NCBI GenBank assembly: GCA_023229575.1 | Contig: JALNYZ010000001.1 | Coordinates: forward strand, 509,810 to 573,809 | DNA from: Prolixibacteraceae bacterium | GTDB lineage: Bacteria; Bacteroidota; Bacteroidia; Bacteroidales; Prolixibacteraceae | Direction of reading: 5' to 3' | DNA: 64,000 nucleotides | In this document: positions 17,018-24,925 of the stretch, piece by piece | Layout of the letters: each line of letters begins with the position of its first letter | Numbering within the stretch: the stretch's first letter is position 1 | Position numbers and translations under genes: made by a program | The notes under the pieces: model-generated | What the model was told of the DNA's origin: nothing | Databases searched by the model: none | What the model saw: only the letters and a program-made list of their open reading frames with translations

Positions 17018-17965
17018 ATGGGTATCTTCAGCTTCACAAAATCGAAAAAAGAGAGTCTTGATAAAGGTCTCGAAAAGACAAAAGAGAGTGTCTTCTCCAA
17101 ACTTTCGCGCGCCGTCATCGGCAAAACCAAGGTAGACGATGAAGTCCTGGATAGCCTGGAAGAGATTCTAATCTCATCGGATGTGGGTGTCAATACAACC
17201 CTCAAAATCATTGAACGAATCGAAAAACGGGTGGCACGCGACAAATATGTCGGCACCTCCGAACTGAATGGCATCCTTCGAAGTGAGATTGCTGCACTGC
17301 TGGCCGAAAACAACTCATTCGAAGTTGCCGACTTTGATCTTCCAAAATCCGGAATTCCTTATGTCATCCTTGTTGTAGGTGTCAATGGTGTGGGAAAGAC
17401 CACCACCATCGGCAAGCTGGCGCACCAGTTCAAGGCTGCCGGCAAGTCTGTTATCCTTGGGGCTGCCGACACTTTCCGTGCCGCTGCCATTGAACAGCTT
17501 CAGATCTGGGCCGACCGCGTTGGTGTTCCGATTGTCAGACAACAGATGGGATCCGATCCGGCCTCGGTGGCTTACGACACCTTACTTTCAGCCAAAGCAT
17601 CGGGAGCAGATGTCGTCATCATCGATACGGCAGGCCGTCTGCACAACAAGATCAACCTGATGAACGAGTTGTCGAAAGTCAAAAAGGTGATGCAAAAGGT
17701 ATTTCCAAATGCCCCGGATGAGGTCTTGCTGGTCCTGGACGGCTCTACCGGACAGAATGCCTTCGAACAGGCCAAACAATTTACCCTGGCTACCGAAGTT
17801 ACTGCTTTGGCGCTTACCAAACTCGACGGAACCGCCAAAGGTGGCGTGGTGATCGGAATCTCAGATCAGTTCAAAATACCCGTAAAATACATCGGTATCG
17901 GCGAAGGACTGGATGACCTGCAGATCTTCCAGCGAAATGAATTTGTGGATTCGCTGTTTAAATGA
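17018..17965 (+). CDS. ftsY: Signal recognition particle receptor FtsY
   Basis: A 315-residue SRP-GTPase that docks SRP-ribosome complexes at the inner membrane for cotranslational insertion. A short charged N-terminal region and the four-helix N domain (about 10-85) precede the G domain. G1 is GVNGVGKTTTIGKLA, the insertion-box region contains DTFRAAA, G3 is DTAGR and G4 is TKLDGTAKGG. The long acidic A domain of proteobacterial FtsY is missing, as is usual in Bacteroidota. It follows the rpmB operon terminator and probably has its own promoter. Confidence 0.97.
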   Translation: MGIFSFTKSKKESLDKGLEKTKESVFSKLSRAVIGKTKVDDEVLDSLEEILISSDVGVNTTLKIIERIEKRVARDKYVGTSELNGILRSEIAALLAENNSFEVADFDLPKSGIPYVILVVGVNGVGKTTTIGKLAHQFKAAGKSVILGAADTFRAAAIEQLQIWADRVGVPIVRQQMGSDPASVAYDTLLSAKASGADVVIIDTAGRLHNKINLMNELSKVKKVMQKVFPNAPDEVLLVLDGSTGQNAFEQAKQFTLATEVTALALTKLDGTAKGGVVIGISDQFKIPVKYIGIGEGLDDLQIFQRNEFVDSLFK

Positions 17966-17994
17966 TTTTTCACTGAACTCCCAACGCCCTTCGA

Positions 17995-18059
17995 CCCTTC
18001 GACAAGCTCAGGGACCGGTTCATTTAGAATATTGGTTATCCCTTCGACAGGCTCAGGGA
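17995..18059 (+). repeat. Paired CCCTTCGACAAGCTCAGGGA words
   Basis: Two near-identical 20-mers, 17995-18014 and 18040-18059, differ by one base (AAG/AGG) and are in direct orientation. Each is internally an imperfect palindrome (CCCT...AGGG). This word is seen in many unrelated bacterial genomes as an intergenic repeat. Here it fills the ftsY-rimO gap. Confidence 0.7.
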
Positions 18060-18130
18060 GTTTTGACTGGCAACCCAAAACCCTTCAAACTTTTTTAAAC
18101 TAAAAGAAACTCTTCAAACAATTCTCTGTT

Positions 18131-19420
18131 ATGGCCAAATCAATCAACGTTGTCACAATGGGTTGCTCCAAGAACCTGGTGGATTCGGAGCTTTTTCTTT
18201 CGCAGATGGCTGCCAATGGGTACAAGGTGGTTCACGACGGAGGAGTTGCCGATGCACGAATGGTGGCCATCAACACCTGTGGCTTTATCCTGGATGCCAA
18301 GGAGGAGTCGATCAACACGATTCTGGGGTTTGCTGAGGCCAAGACCAGGGGAGAAATAGACAAAATATTCGTATTTGGCTGTTTGACTGAACGGTACAAA
18401 GAGGATCTGATCAAGGAGATTCCGGAAGTTGACGGATTTTACGGGAAATTTCAAGTCAAGAAAATGGTAGAGGATCTCAAGGCCGAATACCGCATGAGCC
18501 TTTCCCACCAGAGATACCAAACCACTCCTCCCCACTATGCCTACCTCAAAATTTCTGAGGGCTGCAACCGGCAATGTTCCTACTGCGCTATCCCAAGAAT
18601 GACCGGGATACATCGCTCCATTCCAATGGACGAACTGGTAAAGGAGGCAACTGCATTGGCCGAAAAAGGGGTGAAGGAGTTGCTGGTGATCGCGCAGGAT
18701 CTCTCCCATTATGGCGTTGATCTTTACAAAAAGCAAAAACTGGCCGAACTGACCGAAAGATTGAGTGCAATCCCAGGTATTGAATGGATCAAGCTGCATT
18801 ATGCTTACCCAACCAAATTTCCATACGATCTCCTGCCGGTGATGCGGGAGAAAGACAATGTTGCCCGATACCTCGATATCGCCTTGCAGCACTGTAGCGA
18901 CAATGTATTGAAGCTGATGTGCAGGAACATCAACAAGGCCGGGACTATTGAACTGATCAATAGAATCAGGGAGGAGGTGCCAGGCATACATATCCGGACA
19001 ACCATGCTGGTGGGCCATCCCGGTGAAACCGAAGAAGACTTTGAAGAATTGAAACAGTTTGTCCGCGACATGCGGTTCGAACGACTCGGCGTTTTCCCTT
19101 ACTCCCACGAGGAAGATACTTTTGCAGGGGAAACATATGATGATAACATTCCACAGGAGGTGAAACAGTTCCGTGCAGAAGAGATCATGGCCATACAGCA
19201 GGAAATTTCCCTTGAAATTAACCGAAAAAAAATTGGATCGGTCCTCAAAGTGGTAATCGACCGCAAAGAGGAGGACTATTATATCGGGCGTACCGAATAT
19301 GACTCACCCGAGGTGGATGGCGAGGTACTTGTCAGCGGAAAAAACCTCACCATTGGCCGGTCCTATCAGGTGAAAATTACTGATGCCGAAGCGTTTGACC
19401 TTTATGGCGAAATCGTTTAA
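18131..19420 (+). CDS. rimO: Ribosomal protein S12 methylthiotransferase RimO
   Basis: A 429-residue radical-SAM enzyme with two Fe-S clusters that methylthiolates the conserved aspartate of ribosomal protein S12. The N-terminal MTTase domain has the three cluster cysteines (MGCSKN, NTCGF, FGCLTE). The radical-SAM motif is SEGCNRQCSYCAIPR, and a C-terminal TRAM domain spans about residues 365-429. RimO rather than MiaB is indicated by the CSKNLVDSE start and the HYAYP block. The gene is complete and stands behind the repeat at 17995-18059. Confidence 0.95.
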   Translation: MAKSINVVTMGCSKNLVDSELFLSQMAANGYKVVHDGGVADARMVAINTCGFILDAKEESINTILGFAEAKTRGEIDKIFVFGCLTERYKEDLIKEIPEVDGFYGKFQVKKMVEDLKAEYRMSLSHQRYQTTPPHYAYLKISEGCNRQCSYCAIPRMTGIHRSIPMDELVKEATALAEKGVKELLVIAQDLSHYGVDLYKKQKLAELTERLSAIPGIEWIKLHYAYPTKFPYDLLPVMREKDNVARYLDIALQHCSDNVLKLMCRNINKAGTIELINRIREEVPGIHIRTTMLVGHPGETEEDFEELKQFVRDMRFERLGVFPYSHEEDTFAGETYDDNIPQEVKQFRAEEIMAIQQEISLEINRKKIGSVLKVVIDRKEEDYYIGRTEYDSPEVDGEVLVSGKNLTIGRSYQVKITDAEAFDLYGEIV

Positions 19421-19454
19421 ATTTCTTACATTTCCTATCTGAATAACAGGGGAA

Positions 19455-19560
19455 AATTTTAATACAAAGGGCTCAAAGGCAACTCAAAGGTCGCGAATTA
19501 ATACGTTTAAGTTTGTGTTCTTCGTGCATCCTTGGTGCCCTTTGTGGTAAAATTTGATCT
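19455..19560. repeat. Imperfect palindrome of CAAAGG words
   Basis: Left arm around ATTTTAATACAAAGGGC and right arm GCCCTTTGTGGTAAAAT pair imperfectly. The interior repeats CTCAAAGG words. It belongs with the other CAAAG-type palindromes at 14974, 30095 and 34181. It lies in the gap between rimO and the SGNH lipoprotein gene. Confidence 0.5.
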
Positions 19561-19597
19561 TGTTATTACTGCTCTACGTGAATCGACAACTGAAAAT

Positions 19598-20311
19598 ATG
19601 AATATGAAAAAGACTCTCCATGCCCGCAGATTAACGACGTTGATTTTCGCCTCGTTGATTTTCATCTCCTCCTGCATCGCCCAAAAAAACAAGGTAGAGG
19701 TTGGAACCAAATGGGAAGGCGATATTGCTGCTTTCGACAAACTCAACCAGACAGAGAAATATCCGGATAATTCACTGCTGTTTGTTGGAAGCTCCAGCAT
19801 CAGATTATGGAGCACCATCAAAGAGGAGATGGCGCCCTACCCTATTATTCAAAGGGGATTTGGCGGATCCAACTCCCCGGCAGTTGCACAATACGCCGAG
19901 CGGATCGTCTATCCGCATCAGTTTAGTGCGGTCGTGATTTTTATCGCCAACGACATCACCGGTTCCCCCAACGATATAACCCCGAAGGAGAGTGCCGCCA
20001 CCTTCCGGAAAATCGTCAAAACCATCCGCGCCAAATACAAGAAGCAGCCAATTTTCCTTATCGAGATCACGCCATCCCAGAGCCGCTGGAAAAAATGGCC
20101 GCTGATCCAAGAAAACAACGCCTTACTGAAAGCCCTGTGCCAAAAGCAGAAAAACCTCTATTTTATCGAAACGGCCCAAAGCTTCCTGAACGAAAAAGGG
20201 GAACCCCGAAACGAACTCTTCAGGGAAGATCACCTTCACCTCAACCGGGTGGGGTACAAGATCTGGGGAAAGCTGATCAAATCAGAGATTGACAAGGTTT
20301 TGAAAGAATAA
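19598..20311 (+). CDS. SGNH/GDSL-family lipoprotein hydrolase
   Basis: A 237-residue protein with a lipoprotein signal (hydrophobic LIFASLIFISSC, acylated Cys) and an SGNH hydrolase core. The nucleophile block is LLFVGSSSIRLW (GSSS in place of GDSL), block II is GFGGSNSPAVAQYA, block III IFIANDITGSP and block V EDHLHLNRVGY with the Asp-His pair. Such enzymes act as platelet-activating-factor-acetylhydrolase-like esterases; the natural ester is unknown. ATG 19598 is chosen because the frame upstream runs into the repeat, while a typical lipoprotein signal starts here (ATG 19604 is an alternative). It probably faces the periplasm. Confidence 0.82.
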   Translation: MNMKKTLHARRLTTLIFASLIFISSCIAQKNKVEVGTKWEGDIAAFDKLNQTEKYPDNSLLFVGSSSIRLWSTIKEEMAPYPIIQRGFGGSNSPAVAQYAERIVYPHQFSAVVIFIANDITGSPNDITPKESAATFRKIVKTIRAKYKKQPIFLIEITPSQSRWKKWPLIQENNALLKALCQKQKNLYFIETAQSFLNEKGEPRNELFREDHLHLNRVGYKIWGKLIKSEIDKVLKE

Positions 20312-20520
20312 GGATAAAGGGGAAAGTAAAAAGGATAAAGGGGGATTGGAGCTAAGATATGAGTTATGAGTTATGAGTTATGAGTTATGAGTTATGAGTT
20401 ATGAGTTATGAGTTATGAGTTATGAGTTATGAGTTATGAGTTATGAGTTATGGAATTTGTGACAATTCCGATCAAAGCGTTCTTTACTTTATCCTTTTTA
20501 CTTTATCCTTTATCCTTCTG
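20312..20520 (-). repeat. Modular intergenic repeat, copy 2, with 13 tandem GAGTTAT heptamers
   Basis: Read on the minus strand the order is AAGGATAAAG / TAAAAAGGATAAAG, then AAAGAACGCTTTGATC, then ATAACTC heptamers, then an ATATCTTAGCTCCAATCCCC tail and AAAGG-type words. The heptamer block is 20361-20451, exactly 13 perfect copies. The same modules in the same order occur at 32404-32600 on the plus strand. Confidence 0.8.
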
Positions 20521-20556
20521 CAACAAATTAATATTCACATAAAACATCTATAAAAC

Positions 20557-21093
20557 ATGAATACCTGGTTTGAATGCACGGCAAAATACTCCAAGATGGG
20601 GGAAGATGGCCGCGAAAAGAAAGTGAGCGAAACCTACCTGCTGGATGCGGTCTCCTTTACCGAGGCAGAAACACGCATTTACAAGGAGCTGGTCTCGATG
20701 GTTAGCGGCGAATTTACCGTGACAAGAATATCCAAGACAAAACTGGCGGAGATCATCCCTTCCGAGGTGGGCGACCGCTGGTACAAGGCAAAGGTCACCT
20801 TCATTACCTTCGATGAAGAGAGCGGCAAGGAGAAGCGGGTTAGCCAGTTTGTGCTGGTCTTTTCAGATAATGTGAAGGCTGCCTACGATCAGGTGATTGA
20901 AGCGATGAAAGGGATGATGGCCGACTTCGAAATCGGCGGGATCACGGAAAGTCCCATCATCGATGTATTCCCGTATGTACCTGAAGCACAAAAAATGCCG
21001 GACAATTTCACCAAAATCATCAATGGGGATGATCCGTTTGGAGAGGATGATGCGGAAGAGATAGTTGAGGAAGATGATCTGAGTCTCAATTAA
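20557..21093 (+). CDS. DUF4494 protein
   Basis: A 178-residue cytoplasmic protein of DUF4494, a family restricted to Bacteroidota. Two similar alpha/beta halves are visible: MNTWFECTAKYSKMGEDGRE, TYLLDAVSFTEAETRIY, and again WYKAKVTFITFDEESGKEKR, SQFVLVFSDNVKAAYDQV. This suggests an internal duplication. The C-terminal 20 residues are strongly acidic. Function is unknown. No partner is obvious; repeats lie upstream and HigBA downstream. Confidence 0.88.
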   Translation: MNTWFECTAKYSKMGEDGREKKVSETYLLDAVSFTEAETRIYKELVSMVSGEFTVTRISKTKLAEIIPSEVGDRWYKAKVTFITFDEESGKEKRVSQFVLVFSDNVKAAYDQVIEAMKGMMADFEIGGITESPIIDVFPYVPEAQKMPDNFTKIINGDDPFGEDDAEEIVEEDDLSLN

Positions 21094-21130
21094 ATTCACT
21101 TTCCACAATCAGCTATTACCTATTTCGGTA

Positions 21131-21153
21131 TTAGGCAATCCATTATTGCTTAA
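21131..21153. promoter_or_regulatory. Inverted repeat upstream of higBA, candidate HigA operator
   Basis: TTAGGCAAT (21131-21139) and ATTGCTTAA (21145-21153) form a 9-bp inverted repeat with one G-T mismatch and a 5-bp centre. It lies 30 bp upstream of the -7 box. HigA antitoxins repress by binding such palindromes, so this is the likely operator. Confidence 0.5.
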
Positions 21154-21182
21154 TAATATTTCCCAAATTGGTAAAAATAGTG

Positions 21183-21190
21183 TAACTTTG
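21183..21190 (+). promoter_or_regulatory. -7 box TAACTTTG of higBA
   Basis: A perfect TAnnTTTG element 14 bp before the higB start, giving a leader of only about 8 nt. The -33 position reads TTTC, one base off consensus. Confidence 0.6.
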
Positions 21191-21203
21191 CTAATAAAAG
21201 TCG

Positions 21204-21497
21204 ATGAGAGTAATAGCAAAGAAGACTTTACGCGATTTTTGGGAACGGCACAATAATTGTAGAGAGAATTTGATAAGTTGGTATGATGAAGCAGTTCATG
21301 CCAATTGGAAATCTCCGGCTGATATTAGTCGTGCATATCCTTCCGTGAGCATTCTTGCAAATAATCGCGTCGTTTTCAATGTGAAAGGCAATACTTACAG
21401 GTTGATTGTAAAGATCAATTATGGGTATGGAATTGTTTGGATTAGGTTTATTGGTACTCATGCAGAGTATGATAAAATAAAAGCTGAAAGTATCTAG
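21204..21497 (+). CDS. higB: HigB-type mRNA interferase toxin
   Basis: A 97-residue RelE-superfamily toxin of the HigB branch, which cleaves mRNA on the ribosome. Family blocks are TLRDFWERHNNCRENLISWY at the N-terminus, WKSPADI, RVVFNVKGNTYRLIVKINY and the C-terminal IVWIRFIGTHAEYDKI with the catalytic His-Tyr pair. The toxin precedes the antitoxin, the inverted order typical of higBA, with 5 bp between the genes. No damage is seen. Confidence 0.92.
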   Translation: MRVIAKKTLRDFWERHNNCRENLISWYDEAVHANWKSPADISRAYPSVSILANNRVVFNVKGNTYRLIVKINYGYGIVWIRFIGTHAEYDKIKAESI

Positions 21498-21502
21498 AAA
21501 TT

Positions 21503-21859
21503 ATGGAATACAAAGTGATCAAAACTGAAGGTGAATATAATCTTGCCCTTGAAAGGCTTGAGGTAGTTTTTGATGCACCTTTGAATACTCCTGAGGGTGA
21601 TGAATTAGAATTGCTTGCCTTGTTAATCGAAAATTATGAGAACATAAACTTTCCAATAGAATTACCTGATCCAATTGAGGCTATAAAATTCCGGATGGAT
21701 CAGTTAGGATATAAGCCAAAAGACTTGGCCAAAGTACTTGGGTTTAGAAGCCGTGTTACCGAAATATTGAATAAGAAAAGAAAACTATCTCTGGAGATGA
21801 TTCGCCGATTGAACCATGATTTGCATATCCCCACTGAAGTGTTGATTCAGGATTATTAA
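21503..21859 (+). CDS. higA: HigA-type antitoxin with HTH domain
   Basis: A 118-residue antitoxin. The N-terminal half (residues 1-55, EYNLALERLEVVFDAP and acidic helices) should bind HigB. The C-terminal XRE-type HTH (about 60-115: AIKFRMDQLGYKPKDLAKVLGFRSRVTEIL) should bind the operator upstream of higB. The length is normal. It ends 8 bp before the convergent argE-type gene. Confidence 0.92.
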   Translation: MEYKVIKTEGEYNLALERLEVVFDAPLNTPEGDELELLALLIENYENINFPIELPDPIEAIKFRMDQLGYKPKDLAKVLGFRSRVTEILNKKRKLSLEMIRRLNHDLHIPTEVLIQDY

Positions 21860-21866
21860 TACATGC

Positions 21867-22925
21867 TCAAAGCTTGAGTTGATCCAGCAACTTCACATAA
21901 ATCTCCACCCCTTTTCGGATTTCATCCAAATAAATGAATTCATCTGCGGTATGTGAGCGGGCCGATTCGCCGGGACCAATTTTAATCGACGTACAGGGAA
22001 TGACTGCCTGATCGGAAGTTGTGGGAGATCCGTAAGGGGCCAATCCCAGCGAGATCCCCCTTTGTACCAATGGGTGGTCCAGAGGAATTCCCGAAGAATT
22101 CAGACGAAATGAGCGGGGTTTTACCTCTGATTCAATGGTTTTGGCAATAATTTGGTACACCTCTTCATTGGAATAGCATTCGTTGGTCCTTACATCCGCT
22201 ACAAATTTGCATGAATCTGGAACCACATTGTGCTGGTTACCAGCTTCAATCTGGGTGACTGTGATTTTTACCGGACCAAGTATTTCTGATTTTTTTGGTA
22301 GGGCCAATTCAATCAAAGTCCTGATATCTACCAAAGCCTTGTAAATGGCGTTCTCCCCCTCATTGCGCGCAGCATGGCCCAACTTCCCCTTGGCTTCGCA
22401 GTCGAGCACTATCAATCCCTTCTCTGCGACCGCCATTTGCATCCCGGTAGGTTCCCCAACCACTGCCAGGCTAAGTTTTCCAAAATGTTGCAACACTGAG
22501 GCGACACCATTCAAACCAGATATTTCCTCTTCGGCGCTGGCGCAAAAGATCAGGTTGTAGGGTTGCGGCTTCTGCTCCAGATGCCGGAAGGCGCACAAAA
22601 GCGCTACCACAGAAGCACCGGCATCGTTGCTGCCAAGACCAATCAATTTTCCTTCTGCCTCAGTTGCGCCAAATGGATCATGACTCCAGGCTTTGGCAGG
22701 CCGTACTGTATCAATATGCGAATTCAGCAAAATAGTTGGCAGATCCTCATTCCATCGGGAAGAGCGTATCCATACATTGTGGTTTTCCCGGGAGGTTTGG
22801 TAACCCCACGAAATCAATTTTTGCTCAATCATATCCGCAACATTCTTCTCCTCACGGCTGAGGGAAGGAATCCGGATCATGGCACGCAGGAGGGCAAGGG
22901 AATCTTCTATATAGTCCGGGTTCAT
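21867..22925 (-). CDS. argE: M20 deacylase of arginine synthesis (ArgE-like; N-acyl-citrulline or N-acyl-ornithine)
   Basis: A 352-residue M20 metallopeptidase, last gene of the minus-strand arginine cluster. Metal ligands are seen in LNSHIDTVRPA (His, Asp), LGSNDAGASV, SAEEEISGL (the catalytic Glu and a ligand Glu), VGEPTG and the final RSHTADEF His. Because the cluster has an acylornithine transcarbamylase, the substrate here is expected to be N-succinyl- or N-acetyl-citrulline, which it would convert to citrulline for ArgG, rather than acetylornithine. The family call is firm; the acyl group is inferred. A long palindrome separates it from argB. Confidence 0.88.
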   Translation of the reverse strand: MNPDYIEDSLALLRAMIRIPSLSREEKNVADMIEQKLISWGYQTSRENHNVWIRSSRWNEDLPTILLNSHIDTVRPAKAWSHDPFGATEAEGKLIGLGSNDAGASVVALLCAFRHLEQKPQPYNLIFCASAEEEISGLNGVASVLQHFGKLSLAVVGEPTGMQMAVAEKGLIVLDCEAKGKLGHAARNEGENAIYKALVDIRTLIELALPKKSEILGPVKITVTQIEAGNQHNVVPDSCKFVADVRTNECYSNEEVYQIIAKTIESEVKPRSFRLNSSGIPLDHPLVQRGISLGLAPYGSPTTSDQAVIPCTSIKIGPGESARSHTADEFIYLDEIRKGVEIYVKLLDQLKL

Positions 22926-22960
22926 TTGCTGTAGAATTTACATTTGTTTTTCATAGCTTC

Positions 22961-23076
22961 AAGTGCCTAAAGTATTTAAAGTGTCTAAAGTGCCTAAAGT
23001 TATGGACTCCGAACAAATAATGATTGTGGCCTAAGTACTCTAGGCACTTTAGACACTTTAAATACTTTAGGCACTT
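22961..23076. repeat. Palindrome with nonamer-repeat arms, copy 1
   Basis: Arms 22961-22994 and 23043-23076 are perfectly complementary over 34 bp and are built of TAAAGTGCC-type nonamers. They enclose a 48-bp core containing TATGGACTCCGAACAA and TGATTGTGGCCTAAGTACT. The same core and arms occur between carA and carB (35352-35464). Confidence 0.9.
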
Positions 23077-23080
23077 CTTC

Positions 23081-23860
23081 TTACTCCAAAACCAACCTGG
23101 TACCCCTCAACCCCTCCGATATTCCGGCAGGATTGGTGATTACCACCTCCTTCACACCACGGCGCAGGGCCGCAAAACCATCCGACAATTTCGGGATCAT
23201 ACCTCCGGAAACAATGCCGTCGTGCTTTAATTGCGCAAAGAGTTCCGGATTTATTTCATTGACAAGCGATTTTTCATCATCTTCATTCATCAGCACACCG
23301 TTCTTTTCAAAACAGAAAATCAGGCGTACTTCGTAATCGAAACACATGGCTGCTGCAACTTCCGATGCAATGGTATCAGCATTGGTATTGAGCAACTGAC
23401 CATGACCATCGTGGGTGATCGGCGCCAATACAGGAACTGCGCCAGAATCCAGCAATTCTTTCAATGACTGATAGTTGACTGATTTAATATCACCAACATA
23501 CCCGTAGTCAATTTCACCAACGGGACGTTTTGCGGCACGAATCAGATCCAGATCTGAGCCGGTAAGCCCGATGGCATTGTTGCCCAAAGCCTGCAGTCCG
23601 GCAACAATGCTTTTGTTGACCAATCCGGCGTAAACCATAGTAACCACCTTCAATGTTTCGGCATCCGTAATTCTTCGGCCATCCACCTTCTTGCTCTCCA
23701 AACCTAATTTTTCGGAGAGTATATTGGCGGATTTGCCACCTCCATGAACGAGAATTTTACTTCCGGCAACCCTTGAAAAGTCTTTCAGCAAGGATTTTAA
23801 AGAGGCCTCTTCCTCTACTACATTTCCACCTACTTTAATGATAGTCAGACGATCACTCAT
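23081..23860 (-). CDS. argB: N-acylglutamate kinase
   Basis: A 259-residue amino-acid kinase that phosphorylates the gamma-carboxyl of N-acetyl- or N-succinyl-glutamate, step two of ornithine formation. Blocks are IIKVGGNVVEE with the catalytic Lys, ILVHGGGKSANILSEKLG, VDGRRITDAETLKVV and the C-terminal GGMIPKLSDGFAALRRGV with its Lys. The first 4 bp overlap the end of argF', indicating coupling. The arginine-sensitive N-terminal helix found in feedback-inhibited hexameric enzymes is absent, so inhibition by arginine is unlikely. The acyl group follows from argF' and is inferred. Confidence 0.93.
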   Translation of the reverse strand: MSDRLTIIKVGGNVVEEEASLKSLLKDFSRVAGSKILVHGGGKSANILSEKLGLESKKVDGRRITDAETLKVVTMVYAGLVNKSIVAGLQALGNNAIGLTGSDLDLIRAAKRPVGEIDYGYVGDIKSVNYQSLKELLDSGAVPVLAPITHDGHGQLLNTNADTIASEVAAAMCFDYEVRLIFCFEKNGVLMNEDDEKSLVNEINPELFAQLKHDGIVSGGMIPKLSDGFAALRRGVKEVVITNPAGISEGLRGTRLVLE

Positions 23861-24807
23861 ACCAATTTCCCTAATATCATTTTTAAAACAGCTTGTGCCG
23901 AATATACGCGATTTTCTGCTTCCTTCACAACAATGGAACGATCACTGTCCAAAACTTCGTCTGTCACGATCATATTTCTCCTCACAGGCAGGCAATGCAT
24001 GAACCTGGCATTGTTGGTCAGCTTCATTTTTTCCATGGTAACAGTCCAGTTCATGTCCTTGGAGAGGATTTTGCCGTACTGTCCGTAGGCGGACCAGTTT
24101 TTTGCATAGATAAAATCTGCCCCTTCGAAGGCTTTGTCCTGATCGTATTCGACTTTCAGGTCACCCATAAACTTGGGAGCCAGCTCATACCCTTCAGGAT
24201 GGGTCACAACCAGTTCATAGTCAGTCTGGCGCATCCACTCTACAAAAGAGTTGGGAACTGCCTGTGGCAATGCTTTTGGGTGGGGCGCCCAGGTGAGAAC
24301 CACCTTGGGCCTTGTTTTTGTCTTGAACTCCTCGATGGTGATCAGATCGGCAAAACTCTGCAAAGGATGACGCGTGGCAGCCTCCATACTGATGACGGGC
24401 ACACCGGCAAAGTCGATAAACTGTTGCAAGATCTTCTCCTTATAATCATCTTCTTTGCTCTCGAAACGGGCAAAAGCCCTGACACCTATAATGTCGCAAT
24501 AAGTACCAATAACAGGAATGGCCTCGCGCAGGTGCTCCGGCTTGTCACCGTCCATGACCACACCAAACTCGGTTTCCAGCGACCAGCCATCCTGACTGAC
24601 ATTCAACACCATCGTATTCATTCCCAGGTTCATGGCGGCTTTCTGGGTACTTAATCTGGTGCGCAGGCTGGAGTCGAAAAAGATCAATACCATCGTCTTA
24701 TTCTTACCAAGATGTTGGTAACCATATGGATTTTTCTTGATTTCCCTGGCCATTTCAACAGCCTCTTTCAGGTCGCGAATATCGTAAACTGATGTAAAGT
24801 GACGCAT
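23857..24807 (-). CDS. argF': N-acylornithine carbamoyltransferase, succinylornithine type
   Basis: A 316-residue transcarbamylase that carbamoylates N-acyl-L-ornithine to N-acyl-citrulline. The carbamoyl-phosphate motif appears as DSSLRTRLST (STRTR in ordinary OTCases), with the family's HPLQ as RHPLQSFAD and the HCLPVRRN block. Residue 90 is Pro in DGDKPEHLREA. In the work comparing the Xanthomonas acetylornithine and Bacteroides fragilis succinylornithine enzymes, this position (Glu92 versus Pro90) sets substrate choice, so the succinyl form is favoured. It lies after proA with a modular repeat between, and overlaps argB by 4 bp. Confidence 0.92.
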   Translation of the reverse strand: MRHFTSVYDIRDLKEAVEMAREIKKNPYGYQHLGKNKTMVLIFFDSSLRTRLSTQKAAMNLGMNTMVLNVSQDGWSLETEFGVVMDGDKPEHLREAIPVIGTYCDIIGVRAFARFESKEDDYKEKILQQFIDFAGVPVISMEAATRHPLQSFADLITIEEFKTKTRPKVVLTWAPHPKALPQAVPNSFVEWMRQTDYELVVTHPEGYELAPKFMGDLKVEYDQDKAFEGADFIYAKNWSAYGQYGKILSKDMNWTVTMEKMKLTNNARFMHCLPVRRNMIVTDEVLDSDRSIVVKEAENRVYSAQAVLKMILGKLV

Positions 24808-24925
24808 TTGAGTTATGAGTTATGAATTATAAGTTATGAGTTGAGAGTTATGAGTTGAAAGTTGAGTTAATCTGGATTGATGCGTTCTTCACTTTATCCT
24901 TTTTACTTTATCCTTATTCCTTAAT
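24808..24925 (-). repeat. Modular intergenic repeat, copy 3
   Basis: On the minus strand it reads AAGGATAAAGTAAAAAGGAT, AAAGTGAAGAACGCATCAAT, then degenerate ATAACTC-type heptamers up to the argF' start. The right end overlaps the proA stop region. Modules match copies 2 and 4. Confidence 0.75.

Noticed and set aside
20361..20451. CRISPR array
   Set aside because: The heptamers are contiguous with no spacers, and no cas genes are present.
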